A stretch of DNA of 64,000 nucleotides from the NCBI GenBank assembly GCA_945883435.1, contig CAMCXK010000001.1, positions 1-64,000 on the forward strand, given 5' to 3'. The translations under genes were made by a program, and so were the position numbers. Source of the DNA: Chthoniobacter flavus. GTDB taxonomy: Bacteria; Verrucomicrobiota; Verrucomicrobiia; Chthoniobacterales; Terrimicrobiaceae. Each line of letters begins with the position of its first letter. The stretch's first letter is position 1. Shown here in pieces: positions 51,712-60,700 of the stretch. Below the pieces are notes generated by a model. It saw nothing but the letters and a program-made list of their open reading frames with translations. It was not told where the DNA came from and searched no databases.

Positions 51712-52902
51712 TCAAAGGGACTCGGGGGCATTGAGAAGCTCGCTGATGCGCTTGAGCAGGCGTCCGGCGGCGCCCCCATCGAGGACGCGGTGGTCGAAGC
51801 TGAGGGTGAACTGCGCTTCGACCACGGGAACGAATTCCTCCAGCGCGGGATTCCAGAACGGAACGGTTTGGCCGGTTCCCATGCCGAGAAGAAGGGTTTG
51901 CTCGGGAAGGGGAATCGGTGTGGCAAGGGTGAGGCCGAAGGTTCCGTAATTGGTGATGGTGGCGATCGATCCGCCGGTGTCCGAGGCCGGGAGGCGGCGC
52001 TGGCGGGCGAGGTCCACCAGGCGGTTGTAGCGGGTCACAAGGTCGGCAAGCGGGAATTGATCGGCATTCCGGAGCACCGGCACGAGCACGCCGTCCTCGG
52101 CTTCCACGGCAAATCCGATATCGACCGAGGGCGGGTGGACGATGCGGTCGCCTACGAGCCGGCCCGCCGGGGCGCTGTTCTCGCCAAGGGCGATGGCGAG
52201 GGCGCGAAGGGCGTAAAGGGCGGGACCCGCCTTGGCGGATTGGGCCTTGCGGTGGGCCAGCAGGCGGTCGAGCTGGACTGGCAGAACGACGGTGGCCAGC
52301 GGCCGCGTCCAGCTGCGGATCATGGCATCGGCAACCGCCTTGCGCATGGGCGAGGCGGCGGTGATTTGGTTGTTTTCGATGCTGCCGAGGAAGCGTTCGA
52401 GGTCATCGATCGTCACACGTCCGCCGGCGCCGCTTCCGGCGATCCCTGCAAGGTCGGCGGCGCGCAGGCCGAGTTCCGCCATGCGGGCTTTCATGCGGGG
52501 TGAAAGGTAGGAGACCCCGGTGGCGTGGGCAGGAACAGGCAATCCACCGGTGACGGTCGGCTCCACTTTCGAAGGCGCGGCGGCGGGTTCCCGGGACTTC
52601 GGAAGCGAGGTGCGAACGGGTTCGCGCGGGGTGTCCAGGCCCAGGCGGGCGGCTTCTCCGGCGTCCACCTCGATATGACCGAGCACGGCTCCGACCGGAT
52701 AGCTGGTGCCGGCTTCGACGGCCAGATCGGAGAGGCGGCCGGAGCAGGGCGCGGAGACGGCCATGACCGCCTTGTTGGTCTCGACCTCCATGAGGTCGCC
52801 ATCCGCTTGCACGGAGTCGCCGACTTGGAAAAGCACGCGAACGATGGTGGCCTCGGCGATGGATTCGCCGAGTTGGGGCATGAGGATGGGAACGGAAGCC
52901 AT
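51712..52902 (-). CDS. 2-oxoacid dehydrogenase E2 (dihydrolipoamide acyltransferase)
   Basis: A 396-residue E2 core enzyme. It has an N-terminal lipoyl domain ('PILMPQLGESIAEATIVRVL'; lipoyl Lys in 'MEVETNKAVMAVSAP'), an Ala/Pro-rich linker, a peripheral subunit-binding domain ('YLSPRMKARMAELGL', 'GSGAGGRVTIDDLERFL') and a catalytic domain ending in 'FTLSFDHRVLDGGAAGRLLK', where His and Asp act in acyl transfer. The substrate could be pyruvate, a branched-chain 2-oxoacid or acetoin; sequence inspection does not settle this. It follows E1beta after two bases. No E3 gene is in the operon. Confidence 0.92.
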   Translation of the reverse strand: MASVPILMPQLGESIAEATIVRVLFQVGDSVQADGDLMEVETNKAVMAVSAPCSGRLSDLAVEAGTSYPVGAVLGHIEVDAGEAARLGLDTPREPVRTSLPKSREPAAAPSKVEPTVTGGLPVPAHATGVSYLSPRMKARMAELGLRAADLAGIAGSGAGGRVTIDDLERFLGSIENNQITAASPMRKAVADAMIRSWTRPLATVVLPVQLDRLLAHRKAQSAKAGPALYALRALAIALGENSAPAGRLVGDRIVHPPSVDIGFAVEAEDGVLVPVLRNADQFPLADLVTRYNRLVDLARQRRLPASDTGGSIATITNYGTFGLTLATPIPLPEQTLLLGMGTGQTVPFWNPALEEFVPVVEAQFTLSFDHRVLDGGAAGRLLKRISELLNAPESL

Positions 52903-52904
52903 GG

Positions 52905-53867
52905 TCAGATGTGGAGAAGTTGACGCGCGGCGGCGGCGATGGTGGATGCGGTGGGGCGGTGGACAGCCCAAAGCTCGGGGTGGTAGGGGACGGGGGTGTC
53001 TTTGGCGTTGATGCGCACGGGGGCGGCATCGAGAAGGCCGAATCCCTCGGTGGAAACACGGGCGATCACCTCGGCGGCGACGCCTCCCCAGGGCCATTCC
53101 TCGCTCACGCAAAGAAGGCGGCCGGTGCGGGCGACGGAAGCGAGAACCGTGTCGGTGTCGAGTGGCTTCACACTTCGGAGATCGACGACTTCAAGCTCGA
53201 AGCCATCCTGCGCCAGAAGTTCCGCGGCGGCGAGGGACTCGTGGAGCATGGCGCCATGGGTGACAACCGAGGCGTCCCGTCCGGGGCGGGCGATACGGGC
53301 CTTGCCGATCGGAAGGGCCTCGTCGGGGAGGCGTTCGGCTTTGAGGTGGTAATAAAGAAATTTGTGCTCGCAAAAGACCACCGGATCGTCGAGGGCCACG
53401 CTTTCGAGAAGCATGGAGTAGGCATCCTCCACGGTTGCAGGGGTCAGGACAACAAGACCCGGCCAGTGGGAGTAAACGGCTTCCAGGCTCTGGCTGTGGA
53501 AGGGGCCTCCGCCCGAGGTCCCGCCGGACGGGAGGCGGACCACGATCGGGCAGGGCGTGCCGGTGCGGTAGAACAGCGTGGCGGCGTGGTTGACGATCTG
53601 GTTGAGTCCGCAGGTCGAGAAGTCGGCGAACTGCATTTCCACAATCGGACGGGCGCCTTCAATGGCGGCTCCGATGGCGATGCCGACGATGGCGTCCTCA
53701 CTGAGTGGCGAGTCGAGAACGCGGCCCGGGAATTCCGTGGAAAGGTTTTTGGTGGCCTTGAAAGCGCCGCCGAAGGTGCCGATATCCTGGCCATAGAGAA
53801 AAACGCGCGGATCGGTGGCAAGGGCCTTTTGCTGGGCCAGGCGGATGGCTTCGAGGTAGGTGATCAT
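52905..53867 (-). CDS. 2-oxoacid dehydrogenase E1 component, beta subunit
   Basis: A 320-residue transketolase-like beta subunit that pairs with E1alpha to decarboxylate the 2-oxoacid. Conserved stretches are 'VFLYGQDIGTFGGAFKATKN', 'DSPLSEDAIVGIAIGAAIEG', 'PIVEMQFADF', 'NHAATLFYRTG', 'SGGGPFHSQSLEAVYSHWPG' and 'ELEVVDLRSVKPLDTDTVLA'. ATG at 53867 overlaps the E1alpha stop by four bases, coupling the subunits in equal amounts. The longer open frame upstream lies within E1alpha and is rejected. Confidence 0.93.
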   Translation of the reverse strand: MITYLEAIRLAQQKALATDPRVFLYGQDIGTFGGAFKATKNLSTEFPGRVLDSPLSEDAIVGIAIGAAIEGARPIVEMQFADFSTCGLNQIVNHAATLFYRTGTPCPIVVRLPSGGTSGGGPFHSQSLEAVYSHWPGLVVLTPATVEDAYSMLLESVALDDPVVFCEHKFLYYHLKAERLPDEALPIGKARIARPGRDASVVTHGAMLHESLAAAELLAQDGFELEVVDLRSVKPLDTDTVLASVARTGRLLCVSEEWPWGGVAAEVIARVSTEGFGLLDAAPVRINAKDTPVPYHPELWAVHRPTASTIAAAARQLLHI

Positions 53868-54874
53868 GGGGTGCCCGGGTTTTCGCGCATTGTGGCCGTG
53901 GAGAGGGCGGTCCAATCCTCTTCCGCCGGATCGGGGATCGGTTCGCGGCGCACGCGGTCGGCAGCGGCATTGACTTCGCGCTCGGCTTCGTTGCGCCAGG
54001 AGCGGAGGTCGTCCGCAGACGCCCATTTCTGATCCAGCAAATGGGATTCCGCGAGCTGAAGGCAGTCCGCGCCAAGGCGGGATTTTTTCAAGGATTCCTC
54101 CACGTAGGAGGCGTCGTCATGTTCGCCATGGCCCACGAGGCGGAGAAGGTCGGCGACGACCAACTGCGGACCACCGCCTTCGCGGGCCTGGTGGATCGCG
54201 GTCCGCAGGGTGCGCAGGCAATCGGCCAGATCGGTGCCGTCCGCCCGGTGGCCGGTCACGCCGTATCCGGCGGCCTTGTCGAGAAGGTCGGCACAGGCGT
54301 ATTGGCGGGAATTGGGGGTCGAGTAGGCGTAGCGGTTGTTCGCGACCACCACCAGAAGGGGCAATTTGTCCACCGCCGCCGCATTCAGGCCTTCGTGAAA
54401 GGCTCCCGTCGAGGTGCCCCCGTCGCCGAGACATGTCGCGCCCACAATGCCGGATTCCCCGCGCAGGCGGCGGGCCAGCAATCCTCCGGCGACGGCCGGA
54501 ACCATGGCTCCCAGATGGCTGATCATCGCATAGTAACCATCACGTGGACGGCCCCTGTGGATATTCCCGTCGCGTCCGCGCATCGATCCGAGTGCCGAGC
54601 CGAGATAGGTGCGCAAGGTGTCCAAAACCGTGTCGCCGAACGCGAGTCGGCCCGCCTGGTCCCGGATGAGCGGGGCGAAGAGATCTCCACGCCGGAGCTG
54701 GATTCCCACCGAGACGCTGAGCGCCTCTTGGCCCTTGCCAAGGAACACGCCTCCCTTGATCATTCCCGCACGGTAGAGGGCGGCCAGCTTGTCTTCGAGA
54801 ACCCTCGAAACAAGCATGACGCGATACGCCTTGATGTAGTCGGACGTTGAAACCGGAGCAACTGGCTTGGCCAT
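53864..54874 (-). CDS. 2-oxoacid dehydrogenase E1 component, alpha subunit
   Basis: A 336-residue thiamine-diphosphate subunit. The ThDP motif is 'GDGGTSTGAFHEGLNAAAVD' with 'LPLLVVVANNRYAYSTP'. Earlier motifs are 'MLVSRVLEDKLAALYRAGMI', 'GQEALSVSVGIQL' and 'GRDGNIHRG'. The phosphorylation-loop-like 'GHGEHDDASYVEESLKKSR' corresponds to the family's 'HGRDDDASY' region. ATG at 54874 is preceded by AAGGA at proper spacing, one of the few Shine-Dalgarno-like sites in the window. It heads the E1alpha-E1beta-E2 operon. Confidence 0.93.
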   Translation of the reverse strand: MAKPVAPVSTSDYIKAYRVMLVSRVLEDKLAALYRAGMIKGGVFLGKGQEALSVSVGIQLRRGDLFAPLIRDQAGRLAFGDTVLDTLRTYLGSALGSMRGRDGNIHRGRPRDGYYAMISHLGAMVPAVAGGLLARRLRGESGIVGATCLGDGGTSTGAFHEGLNAAAVDKLPLLVVVANNRYAYSTPNSRQYACADLLDKAAGYGVTGHRADGTDLADCLRTLRTAIHQAREGGGPQLVVADLLRLVGHGEHDDASYVEESLKKSRLGADCLQLAESHLLDQKWASADDLRSWRNEAEREVNAAADRVRREPIPDPAEEDWTALSTATMRENPGTP

Positions 54875-54992
54875 GTGAAATTCCTTTTTAAGGCCAAGTG
54901 GCCGCCGGTTGCAAAACTTTCCCAAGGAACCGCTGGCGCCCCGGGACACGAATTCACTGGCGTCGTCGATCGGATTCGAGCAGTTGCGGGGA

Positions 54993-55445
54993 GTGGAAAC
55001 ATTTTTTTTTGAAGCCTCGTCGCCGGTGACAGCCAGCCCGGAGGCCCTTTTTGCGTTTCATGAAAATCCCGCCAACATCAGGCTGATCGCCCCGCCCTCG
55101 CTCAAGTTGGCATCTGTCGAATCGGCCGAACGTGCCGTGGAGGGTGGAGAATTCCGGATTCGGGCGCGTCAATTCGGACTGCCGATCGACTGGACCGGGC
55201 GGTGGGAGGTCGTGGAGCCACCGGTGCGATTGGTGGATGTCGGAGTGCGGTCGCCATTTGCCTTGTGGCGTCACAGCCATTGTTTCCGGGCCGAGGGCGC
55301 GGGGGCGGTGATGACCGACCGGGTCGAATATGTCCTGAGCGGCGGGGTGGCGGGTCGTTGGATGTCCGCTTTGCTGCTGCCTTTCGTTTTTGCAGGGATG
55401 TTCCGGGCGCGTCACCGGGCCACGCGGCGGTATTTTGCTCAGTAG
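54993..55445 (+). CDS. SRPBCC-fold (START-like) small-molecule-binding protein
   Basis: About 150 residues with the SRPBCC/polyketide-cyclase-like pattern: 'SPEALFAFHENPANIRLIAP' at the start, 'WTGRWEVVEPPVRLVDVGVR' and 'FALWRHSHCFRAEGAGAVMT' followed by 'DRVEYVLSGGVAG' in the middle, and a C-terminal hydrophobic helix ('ALLLPFVFAGMFRARHRATR'). Such proteins bind hydrophobic ligands; no specific function is known. The start is uncertain: GTG at 54993 fits the family length, while TTG at 54984 or 54909 would lengthen it. It converges with lpxK, overlapping by seven bases. Confidence 0.7.
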   Translation: METFFFEASSPVTASPEALFAFHENPANIRLIAPPSLKLASVESAERAVEGGEFRIRARQFGLPIDWTGRWEVVEPPVRLVDVGVRSPFALWRHSHCFRAEGAGAVMTDRVEYVLSGGVAGRWMSALLLPFVFAGMFRARHRATRRYFAQ

Positions 55446-56629
55446 ATCCTCTCCGGCACCAAAATCCCGCGGGGACGGACGAGACGGTCCACAAAACGGG
55501 TCCAGTTTTTTTGGCCCGAAAGAATTTCGATTTCCACACGCATGTAGAGAATCGGAACCTCCGGATTCGGAATCCGGGGAATGCGGACAGCGTCCTTCTC
55601 GGTAGTCAGAATGGCATCCAGATTGCGTTTCGCGCAGCGGCGTATGAAGCGTTCGATTTCCTTGACGGAGTAGCGGTGGTGGTCGGCGTAGGAGCGGGTG
55701 AGTTCGACATCCGCTCCCAGGCTGCGGAGGGCGTTTTCGAAGCTCTCGGGAACCGCGATGCCGGAGAGGGCGCCCACGCGCAGGCCTTGAAGCGATTCCA
55801 GCGCGCGGGTTTCGCCCGTTGAAAAATTGCGCAGGTGTTTCGGGCGGTGGGTGCACTCGATGATGTCCGCGGTGGTGTTCCATCGGCGGATTTCGGCCAC
55901 AAGAGCCGAGTTGTCACCGCCGTCGCATTTGGTCAGAAAAATGTGGGTGGCCCGGCGGAGGTTGGCGGGGGGCTCCCGCAAGGTCCCCCGGGGAAGCATG
56001 TGGCCGTTGCCGAAGGGGGACGTGCGGTCGATCAGGGCGATTTCCAGTCCGTGCCGCATTTTGACGTATTGAAAACCATCGTCGAGGATGAGCGTGTCCA
56101 CGCCAAAATGCTCGATGGCGTAAATGCCGCTTTTGACACGGTCGCGATCCACAAGAACAACCACGCCGCGCAGGTTGTTGGCCAGCATGAAGGGTTCATC
56201 GCCCGCGGTGCGCGAGTCCAGGAGAAGGGAGCGCCCGTCCGAGACGATGCGCGGCGCAAACGCCTTGCGGCGGCCCAGCAGGGCGTCGAGCACGCGTGCC
56301 AGCAGCGGGCGGGGCACGCTTTTGTAGCCGCGGCTCAGGATCGCCACCCGGCGGCCGCCGGCAGTGAGGTCCCGCGCCAGCATTTCGACCACGGGGGTTT
56401 TGCCGGTTCCTCCGACCGTAAGGTTGCCCACGCTGATGACGAGGCATCCGTGCGAATGACATTTCAGAACGCGGTTGCGGTAAAGGGCGAGTCGGCCTTG
56501 GACGGCCGCGCGGTAGATGAAGGACAGGAGCAGGAGAACGGCACGGAGCGCTCCCGCGCGGCGTCCGTAGCGCCGGTCCAGAATGACGTCCATGGCGAAG
56601 GACTCCAGCCCTTCGATCCAGCGTCTCAT
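55439..56629 (-). CDS. lpxK: Tetraacyldisaccharide 4'-kinase (lipid A)
   Basis: LpxK phosphorylates the 4' position of the lipid A precursor at the inner membrane. The 396-residue protein has an N-terminal membrane helix ('[17 protein letters not shown]'), the P-loop '[20 protein letters not shown]', '[10 protein letters not shown]', '[13 protein letters not shown]', '[20 protein letters not shown]' and '[14 protein letters not shown]'. ATG at 56629 overlaps the thrB stop by four bases. Its presence shows that the organism makes lipid A, hence a Gram-negative envelope. It is slightly longer than the usual 330-350 residues. Confidence 0.93.
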   Translation of the reverse strand: MRRWIEGLESFAMDVILDRRYGRRAGALRAVLLLLSFIYRAAVQGRLALYRNRVLKCHSHGCLVISVGNLTVGGTGKTPVVEMLARDLTAGGRRVAILSRGYKSVPRPLLARVLDALLGRRKAFAPRIVSDGRSLLLDSRTAGDEPFMLANNLRGVVVLVDRDRVKSGIYAIEHFGVDTLILDDGFQYVKMRHGLEIALIDRTSPFGNGHMLPRGTLREPPANLRRATHIFLTKCDGGDNSALVAEIRRWNTTADIIECTHRPKHLRNFSTGETRALESLQGLRVGALSGIAVPESFENALRSLGADVELTRSYADHHRYSVKEIERFIRRCAKRNLDAILTTEKDAVRIPRIPNPEVPILYMRVEIEILSGQKNWTRFVDRLVRPRGILVPERIY

Positions 56630-57465
56630 GCGATGCGGAGTCCGGAGTTGTCGGCCCGGACCACAATGGCGCAGGCCTCGTCGAGACCGCAGGCCGCGAT
56701 CATGGCCCTGGCAACGCTGGCGGGATCGGACAGCGAGACGCAGGCGATCGAGGAGCCCGCCCCGCTCAGCCATCCGCCCAACGCTCCCGCACGGCAGGCC
56801 GCTTCGATGACCGGCTCCAGAAAGGGCAGGAGCCGCGCGCGGTGGGGTTGGTGGAGATGGTCCACGAAGCAGCCTTTGAGCTTGCGGTAATCCCGCGTGG
56901 CGAATGCCGCCGCCACAGCGGCCGATTGGCCGGCGTTCACCGCGGCTAGGCCCAGCGGAACAGAATCCGGCAGGACCGCGCGCGCGGATTTGGTTTCCAG
57001 TTCCATCGCCGGGATTAGAATGGCGAATGCAAGGTCTTGCGAGACCGTGTGGCGCTGCACCGCGCCGTGTTTTGGAGCGATGCAGAATCCGCCAAAGACC
57101 CCCGGAGCGGCATTGTCCGGATGGCCTTCAAGACTGGCACAAAGTTCGAAAAGGCGGTGCCTGGAAAGCGGCTTTCCCGCGAGGGCGTTCAGGCCTGCGA
57201 GGATGCCGAGGCGCACTGTCACGCTGGACCCGAGGCCCCGGGAGCGTGGCACGCCACCCTCCACCGACCAATGGAAGGCGCGGGGTTTGATTCCGGCGGC
57301 CGCGAAAAACGCCTCTGCGGCCTCCAGAGCCATGGGGCCGGGGGCGCCGCCCTTGCCGAGGGTGACGGTGGTGGTGTTGTGGATTTGCAGGGCGATTCCG
57401 AGGGAGTCGAATCCGGGCCCCAGATTGGCTGTGGTGGCGGGAACGCGCACCTGAACGCTCTTCAT
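56626..57465 (-). CDS. thrB: Homoserine kinase
   Basis: ThrB phosphorylates homoserine on the way to threonine. The 279-residue GHMP kinase has 'VRVPATTANLGPGFDSLGIA' at the start, the ATP loop 'VPRSRGLGSSVTVRLGILAG', 'EGHPDNAAPGVFGGFCIA' and the C-terminal 'GALGGWLSGAGSSIACVSLS'. The frame opens further upstream; ATG at 57465 is the family start (ATG at 57477 is possible). Its coupling to lpxK by ATGA is unusual in function but clear in sequence. The promoter must lie in the 134 bases before the divergent LpxH-like gene. Confidence 0.94.
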   Translation of the reverse strand: MKSVQVRVPATTANLGPGFDSLGIALQIHNTTTVTLGKGGAPGPMALEAAEAFFAAAGIKPRAFHWSVEGGVPRSRGLGSSVTVRLGILAGLNALAGKPLSRHRLFELCASLEGHPDNAAPGVFGGFCIAPKHGAVQRHTVSQDLAFAILIPAMELETKSARAVLPDSVPLGLAAVNAGQSAAVAAAFATRDYRKLKGCFVDHLHQPHRARLLPFLEPVIEAACRAGALGGWLSGAGSSIACVSLSDPASVARAMIAACGLDEACAIVVRADNSGLRIA

Positions 57466-57599
57466 GGCAGTCAGCATTCCCGAAATCGGCGAATGCGGCA
57501 AAGACAACTTTGCGCGGAGGACGCGGAGCCTATGTGACGGAATTGTCACAATCGCCCGTTTGGCAGGGCGCGCGGCTCCGTTCATTCAGGGGACCCAGC

Positions 57600-58466
57600 A
57601 TGAGCACGCGATACCGCACCGGCTGGATTTCCGACGTTCACCTCGGCACGCGGGGAAGCAAGGCCGCCGCCCTGCTCGAATTCCTGCGCGATGCGGAGTT
57701 CGATAGACTTTACCTGGTCGGGGATCTGATTGACATCTGGGCGCTGCGGCGCGGCATCTACTGGCCGCAGGAGCACAACGACGTCATTCAAAAGCTCCTC
57801 CGCAAAGGCCGCAAGGGAACAGAAATCATTTATATTCCCGGCAACCACGACGAGTTTCTGTCCGGCTTCCATGGGGAATACGCCAGCGTGACGCTTCAAA
57901 AAAACGCGGTGCACACCACGGCCGACGGGCGAAGGATTCTGGTGATGCATGGTCACGAACTCGACACTGTGGTTCAAAACCTCGGATGGCTGGCCCATGT
58001 CGGGGACATCGGCTATGTGCTGTTGATGCGCTGCAACGGGGTGGTGAACTTCTTCCGCCGGTTGGCCGGGCTCGGGCATTGGTCGCTGAGCGCATATGTC
58101 AAAGCCGAGGTCAAAAACGTCGTGAGCTTTATTGGAAAATTCGAGGAGTCGATCGTGCGCTACGCCCGTGATTTTGAAGTGGACGGTGTTCTCTGCGGGC
58201 ACATTCACACGCCTGCTGTGCGGGAGATGTCGGGAACGACTTATTACAACTGTGGCGACTGGGTCGAAAGCTGCACGGCGATGGTCGAGCACTCCGACGG
58301 TCGCATCGAATTGCTTGCATTCGATCCCGAGGCCAAAGCCGCGGAACCGGAGGCCGTCGAGGACCTGGAGGCCGTCCCTGTAAGAATCGGAGAAGGACTC
58401 GCGGTGTCGCGGTCGGGCCATATCCACCAGGAGGGCAGTAGTCTCCTGATGCGCTCCTCGCGATAA
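57600..58466 (+). CDS. UDP-2,3-diacylglucosamine diphosphatase-like metallophosphoesterase (LpxH-like)
   Basis: A 288-residue calcineurin-like phosphoesterase of the COG2908 group. Metal-binding motifs in order are 'WISDVHLGTRGSKAAALLEF', 'YLVGDLIDIWALRRGIYWPQ', 'IYIPGNHDEFLSGF', 'LVMHGHELD' and 'VLCGHIHTPAVREM'. Many members of this group act as lipid A pathway hydrolases, and the gene is divergent from thrB-lpxK, which supports that role. The substrate is not proven. ATG at 57600 is chosen because the upstream frame has no similarity. The last 223 bases overlap the end of the convergent helicase gene. Confidence 0.85.
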   Translation: MSTRYRTGWISDVHLGTRGSKAAALLEFLRDAEFDRLYLVGDLIDIWALRRGIYWPQEHNDVIQKLLRKGRKGTEIIYIPGNHDEFLSGFHGEYASVTLQKNAVHTTADGRRILVMHGHELDTVVQNLGWLAHVGDIGYVLLMRCNGVVNFFRRLAGLGHWSLSAYVKAEVKNVVSFIGKFEESIVRYARDFEVDGVLCGHIHTPAVREMSGTTYYNCGDWVESCTAMVEHSDGRIELLAFDPEAKAAEPEAVEDLEAVPVRIGEGLAVSRSGHIHQEGSSLLMRSSR

Positions 58467-60700
58467 CGGGCGTCAATCAGGAGGAGGCTTCCACAGTCCG
58501 ATTCGGAGCGGATGAGGCGTCCTGCCGCCTGCGCCACCCGCTGAAGGCCGGGCACAAGGTAGGCGTGGTCGAAACCGCCCGGATGCGCGCAAGCGACAAG
58601 ATCCCGTTCGAGCGAGAGACCCGGCAGGCCGATGCCGATGATGGTTGCTCCGGCAAGGACCGTTCCGGGGAGGTCGATTCCCTCTGCGAAATTTCCCCCG
58701 AGCACGGCCAGAAGGGTGTTTCGCGGCCCCTGGCGGAACCAGTCCAACTGGGCTGTGCGTTCCCCCGGGGTGGCCCCGGGATTTTGAAGTTGCAGATCGA
58801 TCGTTTCAAGAAGTGGAGCGAGCGAGCGGGCATAGGAAAAGGAAGGGCAGAACACCAGATGATTTCCCTCCACTTGGTGCAGATGGAGGTTCACACAATG
58901 CGCTGTGGCGGGGAGGGTCTCTGCGCGGCGGTTGTGGGTGAGGGCGATCGGTGAGGTTTGAATCCTGAGTTGTCCTGGGTTGAAGGGGCTTGCGAAGATC
59001 ATGACCTGATCGGCGGGCGAGCCGCCCAGAGCCTGTCGCATCTCCTCGAGTGGCGAGAGTGTCGCGGAGAAGAAAATCGCGGATCGAAACCGTTCGAGAT
59101 CGCGTTTCAGCCGGGGCGAGGCGTCGCTGCAAAAAATCCGCACACTGCTTTCGTCCGGCGACACCATCACGGCGCAGGAATTATCCTTGGCCTCCAGCGC
59201 GCGAACCCACCGGCGAAGCGCCGACCAGATTTCAATCCAATCCTCCATCGGTGATCCGGGGGGGAGCGAGGCGAGGTGGGATTCCGTGCGGGCAAAGAGC
59301 GACCGCAAACGGGAGGCGAAGCCTTCCGGAATACCGTCTGCGATAAAAGAATCCCTATGAGAGGCCCTCACGGGAGGCGCGGTGGAGGCGCGCGGCCAGT
59401 CGGAAAGATTCAAGAATTCCCGGGCCAAGCTGGCCAGGGATTTTGCCATTCCGTTCGCATGCCGGGCTTTTCCAGGGCCGGGTGGCGACTCCAAAAGACG
59501 CTTGGTGATTGTCGCCGAGTGAATCTCCCGTGAACGGTCCACGAGATTGTGGGCTTCGTCCACCAGCAGAACGTCGTTTGCGCTGGCTGGAGCCAGTGAG
59601 GCATCCGGATCGAAAGCGTGGTTGAAGTCCCCGACAACCACGTCCACCCAGGGAACGGCATCGGATGCCAGTGCGTGAGGACACACACGATGGGTTTCTC
59701 CAATTTCCCTCAGAGCCGCAGGATCGGCCATTCCCCGCTCCAGAAGTGTTTTCAAGGCCGTCTTGCGGCGGTCGTGGTATCCGATGGCGAATTCGCAGGC
59801 CCGGGGATCGCAAAGCCCGGATTTGAAGCAGAGGGATGGCCGCGCGGCCAGAATCAGGGCGTTCAAGTCGGGGACACTTTGCCGGAGCCGGTTCAGGGCC
59901 TCGGTGGCGGCCCGGCGGCCCGAGGTTTTCGCGGTTAGAAAGCGGACTTGGCCCGCTTCGGGCAATGTCAGGGCACGAACCGCGGGGTAGAGAACAGCCA
60001 TGGTTTTGCCAAGGCCTGTGGCGGCTTCGATGAACAAGTGTTTTCGCTCCCGGATTGCGCGGTAGACCGAGCGCGACAGGGTCCGTTGTCCCGCGCGGAA
60101 GGCCTCGAATGGAAATCCAAGGGTGGCCAGCCGGGTGTTGCGACGATCCAGACGGAGGCTGTGGGATTCGCACCAGTGGCTCCATTCCTCCAGTGTCCGG
60201 TGGAAAAACTCCTCCAGGGTTGAGCGGTCGTGCAGGAACGGAATCGTGGTTTCGCGGCCTGAGTCGATGCGGAGATAAGTCAGGCGGACTTCCACCTGCG
60301 GCCAATCGCCGTTCATCGCGAGCATCGCCGCGTAGATTTTCACCTGGGCAAGGTGCACGGGATCCGCCTGGCCATTCCAAAAGGCGTCCACCGATTTGAT
60401 CTCCTCCACCACAGGAGGGCGTTTCTCGCGCGAGAGCAAATCCACGCGTCCCGCAAGTTGCCACGGACGACCGTGCACAAGTCCATTCCACTCCACCGGA
60501 ACTTCGCTCTCAAAGTCCCTCCCCCGCCGTTCGCGGGCGGTCTGGTGCGCTTGGATGCCTTGCCGTGCGCGATCGGAAGTTCGAAAGGCGGAGTCGCCGG
60601 CGAGGTCCCCTCTGCGGTGGATGAATTCCACCATTTCTTTCACCGGCCTGCGAACCGGAGGCGGTGGGGCGGGCGGTTCTTGCACGGCTGTCGGAGTCAA
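58244..60700 (-). CDS. PD-(D/E)XK nuclease fused to DinG/XPD-type helicase
   Basis: An 818-residue fusion. The first 150 residues hold a RecB/Cas4-like nuclease core ('[20 protein letters not shown]', supplying Asp and the ExK pair). A superfamily 2 Fe-S helicase follows, with Walker A '[20 protein letters not shown]', four cluster cysteines ('[17 protein letters not shown]' and 'HRVCPHA'), the DEAH box '[16 protein letters not shown]' and motif VI '[15 protein letters not shown]'. It probably acts in DNA repair. The start is TTG at 60700, overlapping the sensor kinase stop (TTGA). After 'RRLLPSWW' the last 60 or so residues are Ser-rich and read antisense to the LpxH-like gene, suggesting loss of an earlier stop. 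Confidence 0.87.
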   Translation of the reverse strand: MTPTAVQEPPAPPPPVRRPVKEMVEFIHRRGDLAGDSAFRTSDRARQGIQAHQTARERRGRDFESEVPVEWNGLVHGRPWQLAGRVDLLSREKRPPVVEEIKSVDAFWNGQADPVHLAQVKIYAAMLAMNGDWPQVEVRLTYLRIDSGRETTIPFLHDRSTLEEFFHRTLEEWSHWCESHSLRLDRRNTRLATLGFPFEAFRAGQRTLSRSVYRAIRERKHLFIEAATGLGKTMAVLYPAVRALTLPEAGQVRFLTAKTSGRRAATEALNRLRQSVPDLNALILAARPSLCFKSGLCDPRACEFAIGYHDRRKTALKTLLERGMADPAALREIGETHRVCPHALASDAVPWVDVVVGDFNHAFDPDASLAPASANDVLLVDEAHNLVDRSREIHSATITKRLLESPPGPGKARHANGMAKSLASLAREFLNLSDWPRASTAPPVRASHRDSFIADGIPEGFASRLRSLFARTESHLASLPPGSPMEDWIEIWSALRRWVRALEAKDNSCAVMVSPDESSVRIFCSDASPRLKRDLERFRSAIFFSATLSPLEEMRQALGGSPADQVMIFASPFNPGQLRIQTSPIALTHNRRAETLPATAHCVNLHLHQVEGNHLVFCPSFSYARSLAPLLETIDLQLQNPGATPGERTAQLDWFRQGPRNTLLAVLGGNFAEGIDLPGTVLAGATIIGIGLPGLSLERDLVACAHPGGFDHAYLVPGLQRVAQAAGRLIRSESDCGSLLLIDARYREERIRRLLPSWWIWPDRDTASPSPILTGTASRSSTASGSAALASGSNASNSMRPSECSTIAVQLSTQSPQL

